The notes under the pieces are model-generated. The model was given only the letters and a program-made list of their open reading frames with translations. It made no database searches and was not told the DNA's origin. 64,000 nucleotides of DNA from Corallococcus silvisoli (GTDB lineage Bacteria; Myxococcota; Myxococcia; Myxococcales; Myxococcaceae): contig NZ_JAAAPJ010000003.1 in the NCBI RefSeq assembly GCF_009909145.1, positions 62,001 to 126,000 on the forward strand, written 5' to 3'. A program made the position numbers and the translations under genes. Below are positions 45,138 to 55,072 of the stretch, one piece after another. How positions within the stretch are numbered: position 1 is the first letter of the stretch; every line of letters begins with the position of its first letter.

Positions 45138-47192
45138 CACGTCCGCCAGGACCTCCCCTGGCCTCCTCCAGGTCGGGGTGCCCGGCCCAGCCTCCATCCC
45201 GAAGCTGAAGGAGCCCGCCATCACGGCGCGGCGCGTGAGCCAGTCCAGCTCACCTTCCCGGGGAGGAGTGCCATGCGAAGACATTCGACAACGTGGTTGA
45301 TCGGGGTGATGGCCACCGCGCTGCTCATGGGCCTCACGCTGGCGGCCTGCCCCGGGGACATGGGCGGGATGGAGGCCGCCCCGCAAGCCGAACAGCAAAC
45401 CGAGCAGAGCGCCCAGGCGGCCTCGACGGCGTGGATCTACCAGGACCAGCTGGCGTCGCCATGGGTGGACGCCACCTGGGCGAAGGTCCACTCCCTGAGC
45501 AACACCAATCCCGTGGCGACGGGCCAATACTCCATCTCCGTGACGATGGGGCCCTGGGAGGGCCTGTACTTCGCCCATCCGACGGTGGTGCCGGTCGCGA
45601 CCGGGGACACGCTGGTGCTGAAGGTGCACGGGGGGACGAACAGCAACAACGTGGCGCTCCGCGTGCGAGCCATCATCGGCGCGTCACAGCCGGTGGGCGT
45701 CCCCCTGGGGCCCACCTGTGACGGGGGCGCCGTCCAGGCCGGGAAGTGGGTCAGCTGCCGCGTTCCCATGAGCCAGCTGATCCCCGCGGGCCGGACGAGC
45801 TTCACCGGCATCTGGATCCAGGAGGACAGCGGCAAGACGCTGGCGCCGCTCTACTTCGACGACATCGGCGTGGAGCAGGCCGCGGCGCCGGTGCAGGTCA
45901 CCGTGAGCCCCACCAGCGCCACGCTGGCTCCCGGCGCCACGCAGGCCTTCACCGCCACGGTGACGGGCAGCCCCAACACCGCGGTCACCTGGTCCGTGGA
46001 TCCCGCCCAGAACGGCGGCACCGTCACCGCCCAGGGCGTCTATACGGCGCCCGCGACCGCGGGCACGTACCGGGTGGTCGCCCAGAGCCAGGCGGACCCG
46101 AGCAAGCAGGCCATCGCCACCATCGTCGTCACCCCGCCCACCGCGACGGGCAAGTGGGTGTCGGGCTACTACACGGGCTGGAACGCGGACGACTATCCGC
46201 CGGAGAAGGTGGACTTCAGCGCGATCACCCACATCCTCGTGGGCCGCGCCGTCCCGAAGGCGGATGGCACGCTCAGCACCCAGTTCGACAACGACCAGGG
46301 TCCGCAGATCGCCCGCACGCTCTCACAGCGCGCGCACGCCGCGGGCCGCAAGGCGATCATCATGGTGGGCGGCTCCGGTGAACACGACGGCTGGGTGGGC
46401 GCCGCCTCCAACGCGAACCGGACGAAGTTCGTCACCAACCTGCTCAAGGCGATGGACGACTTCGGCTACGACGGGCTCGACCTGGACTGGGAACCCGTGG
46501 ACGTGGCGGACCGGCCGAACCTGCTCGCCCTGGTGAAGGCCCTGCGTCAGGCGCGGCCGAACATGCTGCTCACCTTCCCCATCCATTGGATCAACATCAA
46601 CTTCCCGGAGGACGCGGACCCCTGGTACGCGCAGCTCGCGCCCTACCTCGACCAGGTGAACGTCATGTCCTACGAGATGATTGGTCCGTGGGACGGGTGG
46701 CAGTCCTGGTTCACCTCCGCGCTCAAGGGCGAGACCGGCGTGCACCCCACGTCGGTGGCCTCCAGCCTGGCGCTGTGGGTGCAGGCGGGCATCCCCAAGG
46801 CGAAGCTGGGCATGGGCATCCCGTTCTACGGCCTCGCGTGGCGCCACATCACCGGCCCGTACCAGCCCTTCACCGACTGGTCCGACTACGTCGGCGGGGA
46901 CAACTCCTTCACGTACAAGAAGATCACCGGCTATGCCCCCAAGGGCACCTACCACTGGGATGACACCGCGCAGGCCGACTACCTCACCTTCGCCCCTCCG
47001 AACCTGCCGGAGGATGGGACGGTGACGTGGATCTCCTACGACGGGCCCCGGGCCATCGCCGCCAAGGGCGCCTTCGCCAAGGCCCAGGGCTATGGCGGCA
47101 CCATCATCTGGACCGTGAACCAGGGCTGCACCAACCCCACCACCGGCGCCAACCCGCTGCTGGACGCGGTGAAGGCGGCCTTCCTCCAGTAG
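44096..47192 (+). repeat. Direct duplication of the GH18 catalytic segment
   Basis: Bases 44096-45137 and 46151-47192 align at a constant offset of 2055 bases without any insertion or deletion. Long stretches are identical, for example the runs around the active-site codons at 44412 and 46467. The N-terminal halves are similar in domain order but more diverged. This is a tandem gene duplication, with the 3' halves either young or kept alike by gene conversion. Confidence 0.9.
45273..47192 (+). CDS. GH18 chitinase-like lipoprotein, copy 2
   Basis: 639 residues with the same domain order as the copy at 43224: N-terminal beta domain, BIG2-type module (T-V-S-P-T-S-A-T-L-A-P-G-A-T), GH18 barrel. 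The active-site motif Y-D-G-L-D-L-D-W-E lies near 399-407. Unlike copy 1, the N-terminus has a lipobox (L-A-A-C, Cys near residue 26) followed by a Gln/Glu/Ala-rich linker, so this copy should be a cell-bound lipoprotein while copy 1 is released. AGGAG precedes ATG 45273. It lies 135 bases after copy 1 and could be co-transcribed. Confidence 0.92.
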   Translation: MRRHSTTWLIGVMATALLMGLTLAACPGDMGGMEAAPQAEQQTEQSAQAASTAWIYQDQLASPWVDATWAKVHSLSNTNPVATGQYSISVTMGPWEGLYFAHPTVVPVATGDTLVLKVHGGTNSNNVALRVRAIIGASQPVGVPLGPTCDGGAVQAGKWVSCRVPMSQLIPAGRTSFTGIWIQEDSGKTLAPLYFDDIGVEQAAAPVQVTVSPTSATLAPGATQAFTATVTGSPNTAVTWSVDPAQNGGTVTAQGVYTAPATAGTYRVVAQSQADPSKQAIATIVVTPPTATGKWVSGYYTGWNADDYPPEKVDFSAITHILVGRAVPKADGTLSTQFDNDQGPQIARTLSQRAHAAGRKAIIMVGGSGEHDGWVGAASNANRTKFVTNLLKAMDDFGYDGLDLDWEPVDVADRPNLLALVKALRQARPNMLLTFPIHWININFPEDADPWYAQLAPYLDQVNVMSYEMIGPWDGWQSWFTSALKGETGVHPTSVASSLALWVQAGIPKAKLGMGIPFYGLAWRHITGPYQPFTDWSDYVGGDNSFTYKKITGYAPKGTYHWDDTAQADYLTFAPPNLPEDGTVTWISYDGPRAIAAKGAFAKAQGYGGTIIWTVNQGCTNPTTGANPLLDAVKAAFLQ

Positions 47193-47213
47193 CCAGGAGG
47201 CCGCCCCGCGCTC

Positions 47214-47233
47214 GCGTCACCCCAGGGTGACGC
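47214..47233. terminator. Hairpin at the 3' end of purL
   Basis: An 8-bp perfect inverted repeat (GCGTCACC at 47214-47221, complement at 47226-47233) spans the purL stop codon and lies 22 bases past the GH18 copy 2 stop. No T-run is present; it could serve as a shared 3'-end structure. Confidence 0.35.
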
Positions 47234-50200
47234 GGGCGTTGCGGAACATGCGCATCCAGGGGCCGTCCTCGCCCCACCCCGCCGGGTGCCAGGAGTGCTG
47301 CACGGTGCGGTGCACGCGCTCCGGGTGCGGCATGGTGAGGGTGAAGCGGCCGTCCGTCGTGGTGAGCCCCGCGATGCCGTGCGGCGAGCCGTTGGGATTG
47401 GCCGGGTACTTCGCGGCCACCTGCCCCCGGTTGTCCACCCAGCGCGTCGTCACCAGCCCGGAGGCGTTGACGCGCGCGGCGGTGGCGGCATCCGGGAACT
47501 CCGCCCGACCCTCGCCGTGCGACACGGCGATGAGCAGCCGGCTGCCCTCCATGCCCCGGTAGAAGAGCGACGGCGACGGCGCCACCTCCACCGTGCCCAG
47601 GCGGGCCTCGAACTGCTCGGACGCGTTGCGCACGAAGCGCGGCCACGCGTCCGCGCCGGGGATGAGCTCGCCCAGCTGCGCGAACATCTGGCAGCCGTTG
47701 CACACGCCCAGGCCGAAGCTGTCCGGCCGCGCGAAGAACGCGGAGAAGGCGTCGCGCGTGCGCGGGTTGAAGAGGATGGACTTCGCCCAGCCGCCGCCCG
47801 CGCCCAGCACGTCGCCATAGCTGAAGCCGCCGCACGCCAACAGGCCGTGGAAGTCCGTCAGGGACACGCGGCCCGCGAGCAGGTCGCTCATGTGCACGTC
47901 CACCGCGGTGAAGCCCGCGCGGGTGAACGCCGCCGCCATCTCCTGCTGGCTGTTGACGCCCTGCTCGCGCAGCACCGCCACGCGGGGCCGCGCCCCCCGG
48001 GCGATGTACGGCGCCGCCACGTCCACCGTCGGGTCGAAGGTGAGCACCGGCGACAGGCCGGGGTCGCTCGCGTCGCACTTCGCGGCGTACTCCTCCTCCG
48101 CGCAGGTGGGGTTGTCGCGCAGCTTCTGGATCTCGTAGCTCACGCGCGACCAGGTGCGCTTGAGCGCCACCGTGTCCTCCGCGAGCAGCTCCTGGCCCCC
48201 GTGGCGCACGCGCACCACCTGCGCGGGCGTGGGCCGGCCCAGCGCGTGGACGTGCGCCCCCAGCCCGTGACGGGAGAAGACGTCGCGCACGCGCGCCACG
48301 TCGGCCGCGCGCACCTGCACCACCGCGCCCAGCTCCTCGTTGAAGAGGGCCGCCACCGCGTCGCCGCCCAGCGCGGACACGTCCACGTCCAGGCCGCAGT
48401 GGCCCGCGAAGGCCATCTCCGCGAGCGTGGCCCAGAGCCCGCCGTCGGAGCGGTCGTGGTAGGCGAGCAGCACGCCCGCCGCCTGGAGCTCCTGCACGCC
48501 CGCGAAGAAGCCCTTCAGCAGGGCCGGGTCGTCCACGTCCGGGCACTCGGGGCCCACCTGCTGGTGCACCTGCGCCAGCACGGACGCGCCCAGGCGCTGA
48601 CGGCCCGCGGCCACGTCCACCAGCAGCAGGCGCGTGTCGCCCGCCACGTCCACCGGCTGGGGCGTCAGCGCTCCCCGCGCGTCCAGCACCGGCGCGAACG
48701 CGGTGATGATGAGCGACAGGGGGGACGTCACGGCCTTCTTCGCGCCGCCCTCCTGCCACTGCGTGCGCATGGACATGGAGTCCTTGCCCACGGGGATGGC
48801 GATGCCCAGCGCGGGGCACAGCTCCATGCCCACCGCGTGCACCGCGGCGTAGAGGTTGGCGTCCTCGCCGGGGCTGCCCGCCGCCGCCATCCAGTTCGCG
48901 GACAGCTTCACGTCCGACAGCTTCTCGATGCGCGCCGCCGCCACGTTCGTCAGCGCCTCGCCCACCGCCATCCGCGCGGAGGCCGCCGCGTCCACCAGCG
49001 CCACCGGGGTGCGCTCGCCCACCGCCATGGCCTCGCCCGTGGTGGACCAGAGCGACGACAGCGTCACCGCGCAGTCGGCCACCGGCACCTGCCAGGGGCC
49101 CACCATCTGATCCCTCGCGGTGTGGCCGCCCACGGTGCGGTCACCGATGGTGATGAGGAACGACTTGTCCGCCACCGTCGGGTGCGACAGCACCGCGTGC
49201 GCCACGGCCTTCAGGTCCGCCGGGATGCTGAGGGGCGCGTGCTTCAGCGGACGCGACACGCCCTCGCGGTGCATGCGCGGCGCCTTGCCGAAGAGGACGT
49301 CCATGGGCAGCGCGATGGGCGTGTCGCCCAGGCGCGCGTCGGTGAGCGTGAGCACCTGCTCCGCGGTGGCGTCCCCCAGCACCGCGAAGGGGGCGCGCTC
49401 GCGCTCGCAGAGGGCGGCGAAGCGCGCCAGGTCCTCCGGCGCCACGCCCAGCACGTAGCGCTCCTGCGCCTCGTTGCACCAGATCTCCACCGGAGACATG
49501 CCCGGCTCGTCGTTGGGCACCTCGCGCAGCTCCAGCCGCCCGCCCAGGTCGTTGTCGTGCGCCAGCTCCGGCAACGCGTTGGACAGGCCGCCCGCGCCCA
49601 CGTCGTGGATGGAGCGCACGGGGTTCGCGTCACCCTGCATCCAGCACTGGTCGATGACCTCCTGGCAGCGGCGCTCCATCTCCGCGTTGTCACGCTGCAC
49701 GGAGGCGAAGTCGAGGTCCGCCGCGCTCGCGCCCTGCGCCATGGACGACGCCGCGCCGCCGCCCAGGCCGATGAGCATCGCCGGGCCGCCCAGCACGATG
49801 AGCTTGTCGCCCGCGCGAAGCTGGGCCTTCTTCACGTGCCCCGGGCGGATGTTGCCCAGGCCGCCCGCCAGCATGATGGGCTTGTGGTAGCCGCGCACCT
49901 CCACGCCCTCCGGCGTGGGCACCTGCTGCTCGAAGCTGCGGAAGTAGCCGCACAGGTTGGGCCGGCCGAACTCGTTGTTGAACGCCGCGCCGCCCAGCGG
50001 GCCCTCCACCATGATGTCCAGCGCGGACACGATGCGGTCCGGCTTGCCGTACGCCACCTCCCACGGCCGCGGATACTCCGGCAGGCGCAGGTGACTGACG
50101 GAGAAGCCCGTGAGCCCCGCCTTGGGCTTCGCGCCGCGCCCGGTGGCGCCCTCGTCGCGAATCTCTCCGCCCGCGCCCGTGGCCGCGCCCGGATACGGGG

Positions 50201-51113
50201 AGATGGCGGTGGGGTGGTTGTGCGTCTCCACCTTCATCATGATGTGGGCCGGCTCGCGGACGGTGCCCCACTCGCGCGCCTCGCCCTGGGGGAAGAAGCG
50301 CTCCACCTCGAAGCCCTCGATGACGGCCGCGTTGTCCTTGTACGCGGACAGCACGCCCCCGGGGCTCACGGCGTGGGTGTTCTTGATGGCCTGGAACAGC
50401 GAGCGCTCACGCGGCGCGCCGTCCAGCGTCCACGAGGCGTTGAAGATCTTATGGCGGCAGTGCTCGCTGTTGGCCTGCGCGAACATCATCAGCTCGACGT
50501 CGGTGGGGTTGCGCCTGAGCTCCGTGAAGCGCGCGACCAGGTAGTCGATTTCATCCTCCGCCAGCGCCAGCCCCAGCTCGCCGTTGGCCGTCACCAGCGC
50601 CGCGCGGCCTCCGCCCAGCACGTCCACGCGCGTGAGCGGCCGGGGCGCGTGCGTGCGGAAGAGCACCTCCGCGTCCTCCATCCGGGTCAACACCGCCTGC
50701 GTCATCCGGTCGTGGAGCACCGCCTGCACGCCCTCCGCCTCGTTCGCGTCCAGCGGCCGGCCTCCCGGACCGGTGAGGAAGAACGCGACGCCGCGCTCCA
50801 TGCGGCGCACCTGTGAGAGGCCGCAGTGGTGCGCGATGTCCGTCGCCTTGGAGGACCAGGGCGACACCGTGCCCGGGCGCGGCACCACCAGCAGCAGCGT
50901 GCCCGTGCGCTCGCGCTTCGCCACGCGCGGGCCGTACTCCAGGAGCCGCCCCAGCCGCTCTCCTTCCGCGTCCGTCAACGGCGCGGACACGTCCGCGAAG
51001 TGCACGAACTCCGAGTAGAGCGTGGCCACCGTGGGGACGCGCTCCCGGCAACGGACGAGCAGCTTGGCGAGCCTGAATTCGGAGAGGGCCGGAGCCCCGC
51101 GCAGCGTGAGCAT
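47217..51113 (-). CDS. purL: Phosphoribosylformylglycinamidine synthase, single-chain
   Basis: 1298 residues, the long single-chain PurL as in gammaproteobacteria (about 1295). It makes FGAM from FGAR, glutamine and ATP in purine synthesis. The N-terminal domain is at 1-150. The synthetase core contains [12 protein letters not shown] near residue 210, H-N-H-P-T-A-I-S-P near 300, and repeated A-I-R/AIR synthase folds. The glutaminase domain at about 1040-1298 has [10 protein letters not shown], the nucleophile Cys in G-V-C-N-G-C-Q-M near 1140, and H-G-E-G-R near 1195. AAGGA stands about 7 bases before ATG 51113. It converges with GH18 copy 2. Confidence 0.97.
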   Translation of the reverse strand: MLTLRGAPALSEFRLAKLLVRCRERVPTVATLYSEFVHFADVSAPLTDAEGERLGRLLEYGPRVAKRERTGTLLLVVPRPGTVSPWSSKATDIAHHCGLSQVRRMERGVAFFLTGPGGRPLDANEAEGVQAVLHDRMTQAVLTRMEDAEVLFRTHAPRPLTRVDVLGGGRAALVTANGELGLALAEDEIDYLVARFTELRRNPTDVELMMFAQANSEHCRHKIFNASWTLDGAPRERSLFQAIKNTHAVSPGGVLSAYKDNAAVIEGFEVERFFPQGEAREWGTVREPAHIMMKVETHNHPTAISPYPGAATGAGGEIRDEGATGRGAKPKAGLTGFSVSHLRLPEYPRPWEVAYGKPDRIVSALDIMVEGPLGGAAFNNEFGRPNLCGYFRSFEQQVPTPEGVEVRGYHKPIMLAGGLGNIRPGHVKKAQLRAGDKLIVLGGPAMLIGLGGGAASSMAQGASAADLDFASVQRDNAEMERRCQEVIDQCWMQGDANPVRSIHDVGAGGLSNALPELAHDNDLGGRLELREVPNDEPGMSPVEIWCNEAQERYVLGVAPEDLARFAALCERERAPFAVLGDATAEQVLTLTDARLGDTPIALPMDVLFGKAPRMHREGVSRPLKHAPLSIPADLKAVAHAVLSHPTVADKSFLITIGDRTVGGHTARDQMVGPWQVPVADCAVTLSSLWSTTGEAMAVGERTPVALVDAAASARMAVGEALTNVAAARIEKLSDVKLSANWMAAAGSPGEDANLYAAVHAVGMELCPALGIAIPVGKDSMSMRTQWQEGGAKKAVTSPLSLIITAFAPVLDARGALTPQPVDVAGDTRLLLVDVAAGRQRLGASVLAQVHQQVGPECPDVDDPALLKGFFAGVQELQAAGVLLAYHDRSDGGLWATLAEMAFAGHCGLDVDVSALGGDAVAALFNEELGAVVQVRAADVARVRDVFSRHGLGAHVHALGRPTPAQVVRVRHGGQELLAEDTVALKRTWSRVSYEIQKLRDNPTCAEEEYAAKCDASDPGLSPVLTFDPTVDVAAPYIARGARPRVAVLREQGVNSQQEMAAAFTRAGFTAVDVHMSDLLAGRVSLTDFHGLLACGGFSYGDVLGAGGGWAKSILFNPRTRDAFSAFFARPDSFGLGVCNGCQMFAQLGELIPGADAWPRFVRNASEQFEARLGTVEVAPSPSLFYRGMEGSRLLIAVSHGEGRAEFPDAATAARVNASGLVTTRWVDNRGQVAAKYPANPNGSPHGIAGLTTTDGRFTLTMPHPERVHRTVQHSWHPAGWGEDGPWMRMFRNARVTLG

Positions 51114-51368
51114 GAAGGTCCTTGCGAACGGGTGACGGGAGGTAACAGCGGGGCCGTCCTTATCACCGCGCCCCGCGTCACAACGGCCGGAGTTCATCGC
51201 CGGACGCCCGCTCCCCATCCAGGTGGGAGCGCCACCGCCGACGTGCGCCCTCCCCCGTCACCCTACAGCCCCCAGGGCCATGCCTTTCAAGAATTGAAAT
51301 TGCAGTCAGATTTCCATGCTTTGCTTGTGAGGCTTCACAGACCTGTTCGTCACTCGGGGGTAGGGTCC

Positions 51369-53273
51369 ATGACACGAATTACCCGCTGGTTCCTCGCTGG
51401 CCTGACGTTCACGTTGTCCGCTTGTGGCGCGGGAGGTCCGGAGGCGGAGGCGCCCGCCTCATCGCCTTCCTCGACGGAAGCCCGGAGGGGAGACCTGGAG
51501 GCGGCGCTGGGCGCGCTGCCTGGGGCGCGGGTGATGGGCGTGCACGGGGACGGCGTCCCCCTCCTCATCCAGGGCGCCCTGGGCTCGACGGGCCGTCCCA
51601 TCCCCGGGGCCAGCGCCTGGCAGGCGAACGCACTCCTGGAGCCCACGCTGCGGCGCGTGCTGCCCGCCTTCCGGCTGACGGCGAAGGACGTGCTGCCCCA
51701 GCGCATCCAGCGCGACGAGCTGGGACACACGCACGTGCGCTATCAGCAGGTGAAGGCGGGCCTGCCGGTGGTGCACGAGGAGCTCATCCTCCACCTGGAC
51801 GCGCAGGGACAGGTGTACGCGGCGAACGGCACCGCGAGGGACGGCGAGCCCGTGCCGGACCCGGCCCGCATCTCCGCGGAGGCCGCGCGGGAGGCGGCCC
51901 TGGCGGCGTCGCCCCGGGGGAGCACGGCGGAGGCCCCCCGGGAGGTGTTCGTGCGCCCGTCCCCGGACGCGGCGCTGGTCCGCGCCTTCGAGGTCGTGGT
52001 GTCTGGCCAGCGCGAGGATGGCATGGCGCTGCGCGACCACGTCTTCATCGGCGCGCAGGACGGCGCGCAGGTGCTGCGCACGTCGGACATCCACGCCGCG
52101 CGCGACCGCAAGGTGTGCTCGGTGGGGGGCCCCACCAAGGGCTGGTGCCGGCTGGAGGGGCAGTTGGAGACGGGCGACTCGACCCTCGACAAGACCTACG
52201 ACAACCTGGGCCTCTTCCACGACTGCTTCCTGCAGAACTTCAGCCGCGACTCGTACAACGGCACCGGCGGCCAGCTGCCCGCGAAGGTGCACTACGGCAA
52301 CTCGTACGCGAACGCGTACTGGGACGGCACGACGATGGTGTGCGGTGACGGCGACGGGGTCTACCTGGGCCCGGCGTGCGAGGACCCGGACATCGTCGTG
52401 CATGAGCTCGGGCACGCCGTCACGGATGTCACGTCTCGCCTCGTCTACAGCGGCGAGTCCGGCGCGCTCAGCGAGTCCCTGTCGGACATCTTCGCCGCCA
52501 CGTGCAGCAGCTGGGCGACGGGCACCTGGAGCACCGGGCCGGCCGTCTGGCAGATCGGCGAGCTGGCCTGGACGCCGGGCGCGACCGGGGACGCCCTGCG
52601 CTACATGGACGACCCCGCCCAGGATGGCGAATCCGTGGACCACCTCTTCGACCTGATCTCTGGCACGGACGTGCACTACGGCTCCGGCGTGCCCAACCTG
52701 GCGTTCGCGCTGCTCTCCAAGGGGGGCACGCACCCGCGCGGCAAGACGACGGTGAACGTGCCGGGCATCGGCGTGGAGGACGCGGCCCGCATCTTCTACT
52801 ACGCCAACGCGAACCTCTTCACCCCCAACACCCCCCTCTACGCCGCGAAGGCAGCGACGCGGCAGGCGGCGCAGATCCTGGGCTACAGCACCGCCATCCA
52901 GGACGCGGTGGACGCGGCGTGGCTCGCGGTGGGCGTGGGCGAGCCGGGCCCGACGCCCGGCGGCTGCGTGCCGCTGCCCAACAACGCCACCGTCTCCATG
53001 ATCTTCGGGCCCGCTGGCTCGAAGCGGTACTACTGCTTCGACGTGCCCGCGAACACGCCGTCCACCGTGACCATCTCCGGCGGCACCGGGGACGTGGACC
53101 TCTACACGCGCTTCGGCCTGCAGCCCACGCTGTCGGCCTACGGCTGCCGTCCGTACAAGACCGGCAACAACGAGACCTGCGCCCTGGCGGCGCAGGCCAC
53201 CGACGGCCGGCAGTGGATCCTCCTCAACGGCTACACCGCCTACAGCGGCGTGACCCTGTCCGTGAGCTACTGA
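51369..53273 (+). CDS. M4 metallopeptidase lipoprotein with C-terminal PPC domain
   Basis: 634 residues. A lipoprotein signal ends in L-S-A-C (Cys near residue 19). An FTP/PepSY-type propeptide follows (about 90-245; D-E-L-G-H-T-H-V-R). The M4 catalytic domain carries V-V-H-E-L-G-H-A-V near residue 347 and S-G-A-L-S-E-S-L-S-D near 366, which give the two zinc His and the third Glu ligand. The C-terminal 95 residues are a PPC-type beta-sandwich (R-Y-Y-C-F-D-V-P, G-G-T-G-D-V-D-L-Y-T-R-F-G), often removed on maturation. The upstream region 51285-51360 is unusually A/T-rich and probably holds the promoter; a strong hairpin follows the stop. Confidence 0.92.
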   Translation: MTRITRWFLAGLTFTLSACGAGGPEAEAPASSPSSTEARRGDLEAALGALPGARVMGVHGDGVPLLIQGALGSTGRPIPGASAWQANALLEPTLRRVLPAFRLTAKDVLPQRIQRDELGHTHVRYQQVKAGLPVVHEELILHLDAQGQVYAANGTARDGEPVPDPARISAEAAREAALAASPRGSTAEAPREVFVRPSPDAALVRAFEVVVSGQREDGMALRDHVFIGAQDGAQVLRTSDIHAARDRKVCSVGGPTKGWCRLEGQLETGDSTLDKTYDNLGLFHDCFLQNFSRDSYNGTGGQLPAKVHYGNSYANAYWDGTTMVCGDGDGVYLGPACEDPDIVVHELGHAVTDVTSRLVYSGESGALSESLSDIFAATCSSWATGTWSTGPAVWQIGELAWTPGATGDALRYMDDPAQDGESVDHLFDLISGTDVHYGSGVPNLAFALLSKGGTHPRGKTTVNVPGIGVEDAARIFYYANANLFTPNTPLYAAKAATRQAAQILGYSTAIQDAVDAAWLAVGVGEPGPTPGGCVPLPNNATVSMIFGPAGSKRYYCFDVPANTPSTVTISGGTGDVDLYTRFGLQPTLSAYGCRPYKTGNNETCALAAQATDGRQWILLNGYTAYSGVTLSVSY

Positions 53274-53280
53274 CGCACCT

Positions 53281-53320
53281 GCTCCGCCTCCACCGCACGC
53301 ACTCGCGGTGGGGGCGGAGC
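53281..53320 (+). terminator. Terminator-like hairpin after the PPC-domain M4 gene
   Basis: A 16-bp stem with one G-T pair (GCTCCGCCTCCACCGC at 53281-53296, partner at 53305-53320) and an 8-base loop lies 7 bases after the stop codon. There is no T-run; it is nonetheless the strongest structure in the 131-base gap. Confidence 0.6.
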
Positions 53321-53404
53321 CGTCCGGGGACTAGCCTCCTCCCGGGCCCTGGGCGAAGAATGCGCGCCCGGGGCCGCTGGGGCCCCACCAAGGACCCAGG
53401 GACC

Positions 53405-53962
53405 ATGCGGGACGAGCGCGTCATCTTCAGCAACACCGTGGACAGCCTGTACCGCAAGGTGCTGATGCCTTCGCTGAGGCCGGAGCTGGTGGAGCGCCTG
53501 CGGGCCCGGGGGCTGAACCTCCAGATGCCGCTGCTCGCCGCGTATCCCCTGGCCACGTGGGTGGAGTGCCTGGACGACACGGCCCGCACGCTGCACCCCG
53601 ACCGGCCGCTGGACCAGGCGCGCCGGATGCTGGGCCGCCGGATGATGGAAGGCTATTCGCAGACGCTGATGGGCGGCGCCGTCCTCACGCTGGCGCGCGT
53701 GGTGGGGCCCATGCGCTCGCTCGAGCGCATGCAGCACAACTTCCGCAGCGCCAACAACTTCACGGAGACGCGCCTCACCGTGCTGGGCCCCGCCCAGGTC
53801 GACATCTGGTTCAACGAGCCCGACCTGATGGAGGGGTTCGTGGACGGCGTGCTGGAAGAAGGGCTGTTGCGCATTGGCGTGCGGAGCCTCAACCTGCACC
53901 GCACCCGCCACTCGCCCGAGGCCATCACGTACCACCTGGAGTGGGACGGCGGGGCCTCCTGA
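53405..53962 (+). CDS. DUF2378 (TIGR02265) family protein
   Basis: 185 residues, the usual length of this myxobacterial paralogous family of unknown role. It starts M-R-D-E-R-V-I-F-S-N-T-V-D-S-L-Y. The central A-R-R-M-L-G-R-R-M-M-E-G-Y-S-Q-T-L-M-G-G segment is clearer than in the copy at 9023. V-R-S-L-N-L-H-R and Y-H-L-E-W-D lie at the C-terminus. No signal peptide. It is followed 11 bases later by the cysteine-cluster protein gene in the same direction, a likely operon. Confidence 0.85.
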   Translation: MRDERVIFSNTVDSLYRKVLMPSLRPELVERLRARGLNLQMPLLAAYPLATWVECLDDTARTLHPDRPLDQARRMLGRRMMEGYSQTLMGGAVLTLARVVGPMRSLERMQHNFRSANNFTETRLTVLGPAQVDIWFNEPDLMEGFVDGVLEEGLLRIGVRSLNLHRTRHSPEAITYHLEWDGGAS

Positions 53963-53973
53963 CACCGCACCCC

Positions 53974-55068
53974 ATGGCCTCCATCCTCTCGACGCTGCCC
54001 GCCCTCTACCAAGACCTGCTCCCGGCCTTCTTCCAGAAGGAAGCGCCCACGGAGACGAAGGCCACCTGCTCCAACTGCGCCATGAGCCGCGCCTCCGCGC
54101 AGGCCGCCGTGGAGTCGGTGGACGGCGTGGAGCACCTGTTCCGGCCGGACACCAAGTGCTGCACGTACTACCCGCGCCTGCCCAACTACCTGATTGGCGC
54201 GCTCCTGTCGGACGACACGCCGGAGATGGCGGAGGGGCGCCGGCGCATCGAGCAGAAGATCGACAGCCGCATCGGCGTGACCCCGCAGTGGGTGAAGCCG
54301 CCGGCGAAGTTCAACCACCTCTACAAGAACGCGCACCAGTTCTTCGGCCGGGCCTCGTCGCTGCGCTGCCCGTACTACGCGCTGGAGTCCGGGGGCTGCA
54401 CCATCTGGGCCTACCGCGAGTCGGTGTGCTCCACGTTCTTCTGCAAGTACGTGGCGGGCCAGGACGGCCGGCGCTTCTGGATGTCGCTCAAGACGTACCT
54501 GACGCTGGCGGAGTACCAGCTGTCGCGCCACGCGCTGCTCCAGTTGATGCCGGAGTTCCTCATGGACGGGCGCGACAAGCCGGAGCTGGCCACCGCCCCG
54601 CTGTCCGTGGAGGACCTGGACGACGCGGCGCCCCCGGCCAAGGTGTACGCGGCGCTCTGGAAGGAGCACGCGGGCAGGGAGCGGGACTTCTACCGGGCCT
54701 GCTTCGACGTGGTGCGCGCGGTCCCCCGCGACGGGTTGGAGCGGCTGCTGGGCCTGGATGGCACCATCGAGCTGAAGGTGCTGGAGAAGCTGCACACGCA
54801 GGCCAACGCCCCCACCCTGCCGCGCGTGCTGCGCTTCAACCCGGAGGCGACGGTGAAGTGGCTGCCGGACGGCAGCGTGGCGCTGGGCTACTACAGCGAA
54901 TACGAGGCGGTGGCGCTGCCGGGCGAGGCCTACGCGCTGCTGGTGGAGTTCACCGGGCAGAAGCCCGTGGAGGCCGTCCGCCAGCACCTGCGCGACCACA
55001 AGCAGGCGGACCTGGATCCGGACATCCTCCTGGAGCTGCACCGGCACCGCATCCTGGTGGAGCCCTAG
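53974..55068 (+). CDS. Cysteine-cluster protein, YkgJ-like metal-binding region
   Basis: 364 residues, no assigned function. The N-terminal 170 residues hold an ordered Cys set: C-S-N-C near residue 32, K-C-C-T-Y-Y-P near 60, R-C-P-Y-Y-A-L-E-S-G-G-C near 133 and E-S-V-C-S-T-F-F-C-K-Y near 150. This spacing recalls the YkgJ family (CxxC, CC, CP...C, C...F-C), thought to bind zinc or an iron-sulfur cluster. The C-terminal half (about 200-364) is helical and ends in a small winged-helix-like segment. The family match is partial. It ends 4 bases before a convergent gene; a 6-bp hairpin spans both stops. Confidence 0.55.
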   Translation: MASILSTLPALYQDLLPAFFQKEAPTETKATCSNCAMSRASAQAAVESVDGVEHLFRPDTKCCTYYPRLPNYLIGALLSDDTPEMAEGRRRIEQKIDSRIGVTPQWVKPPAKFNHLYKNAHQFFGRASSLRCPYYALESGGCTIWAYRESVCSTFFCKYVAGQDGRRFWMSLKTYLTLAEYQLSRHALLQLMPEFLMDGRDKPELATAPLSVEDLDDAAPPAKVYAALWKEHAGRERDFYRACFDVVRAVPRDGLERLLGLDGTIELKVLEKLHTQANAPTLPRVLRFNPEATVKWLPDGSVALGYYSEYEAVALPGEAYALLVEFTGQKPVEAVRQHLRDHKQADLDPDILLELHRHRILVEP

Positions 55069-55072
55069 CGCG

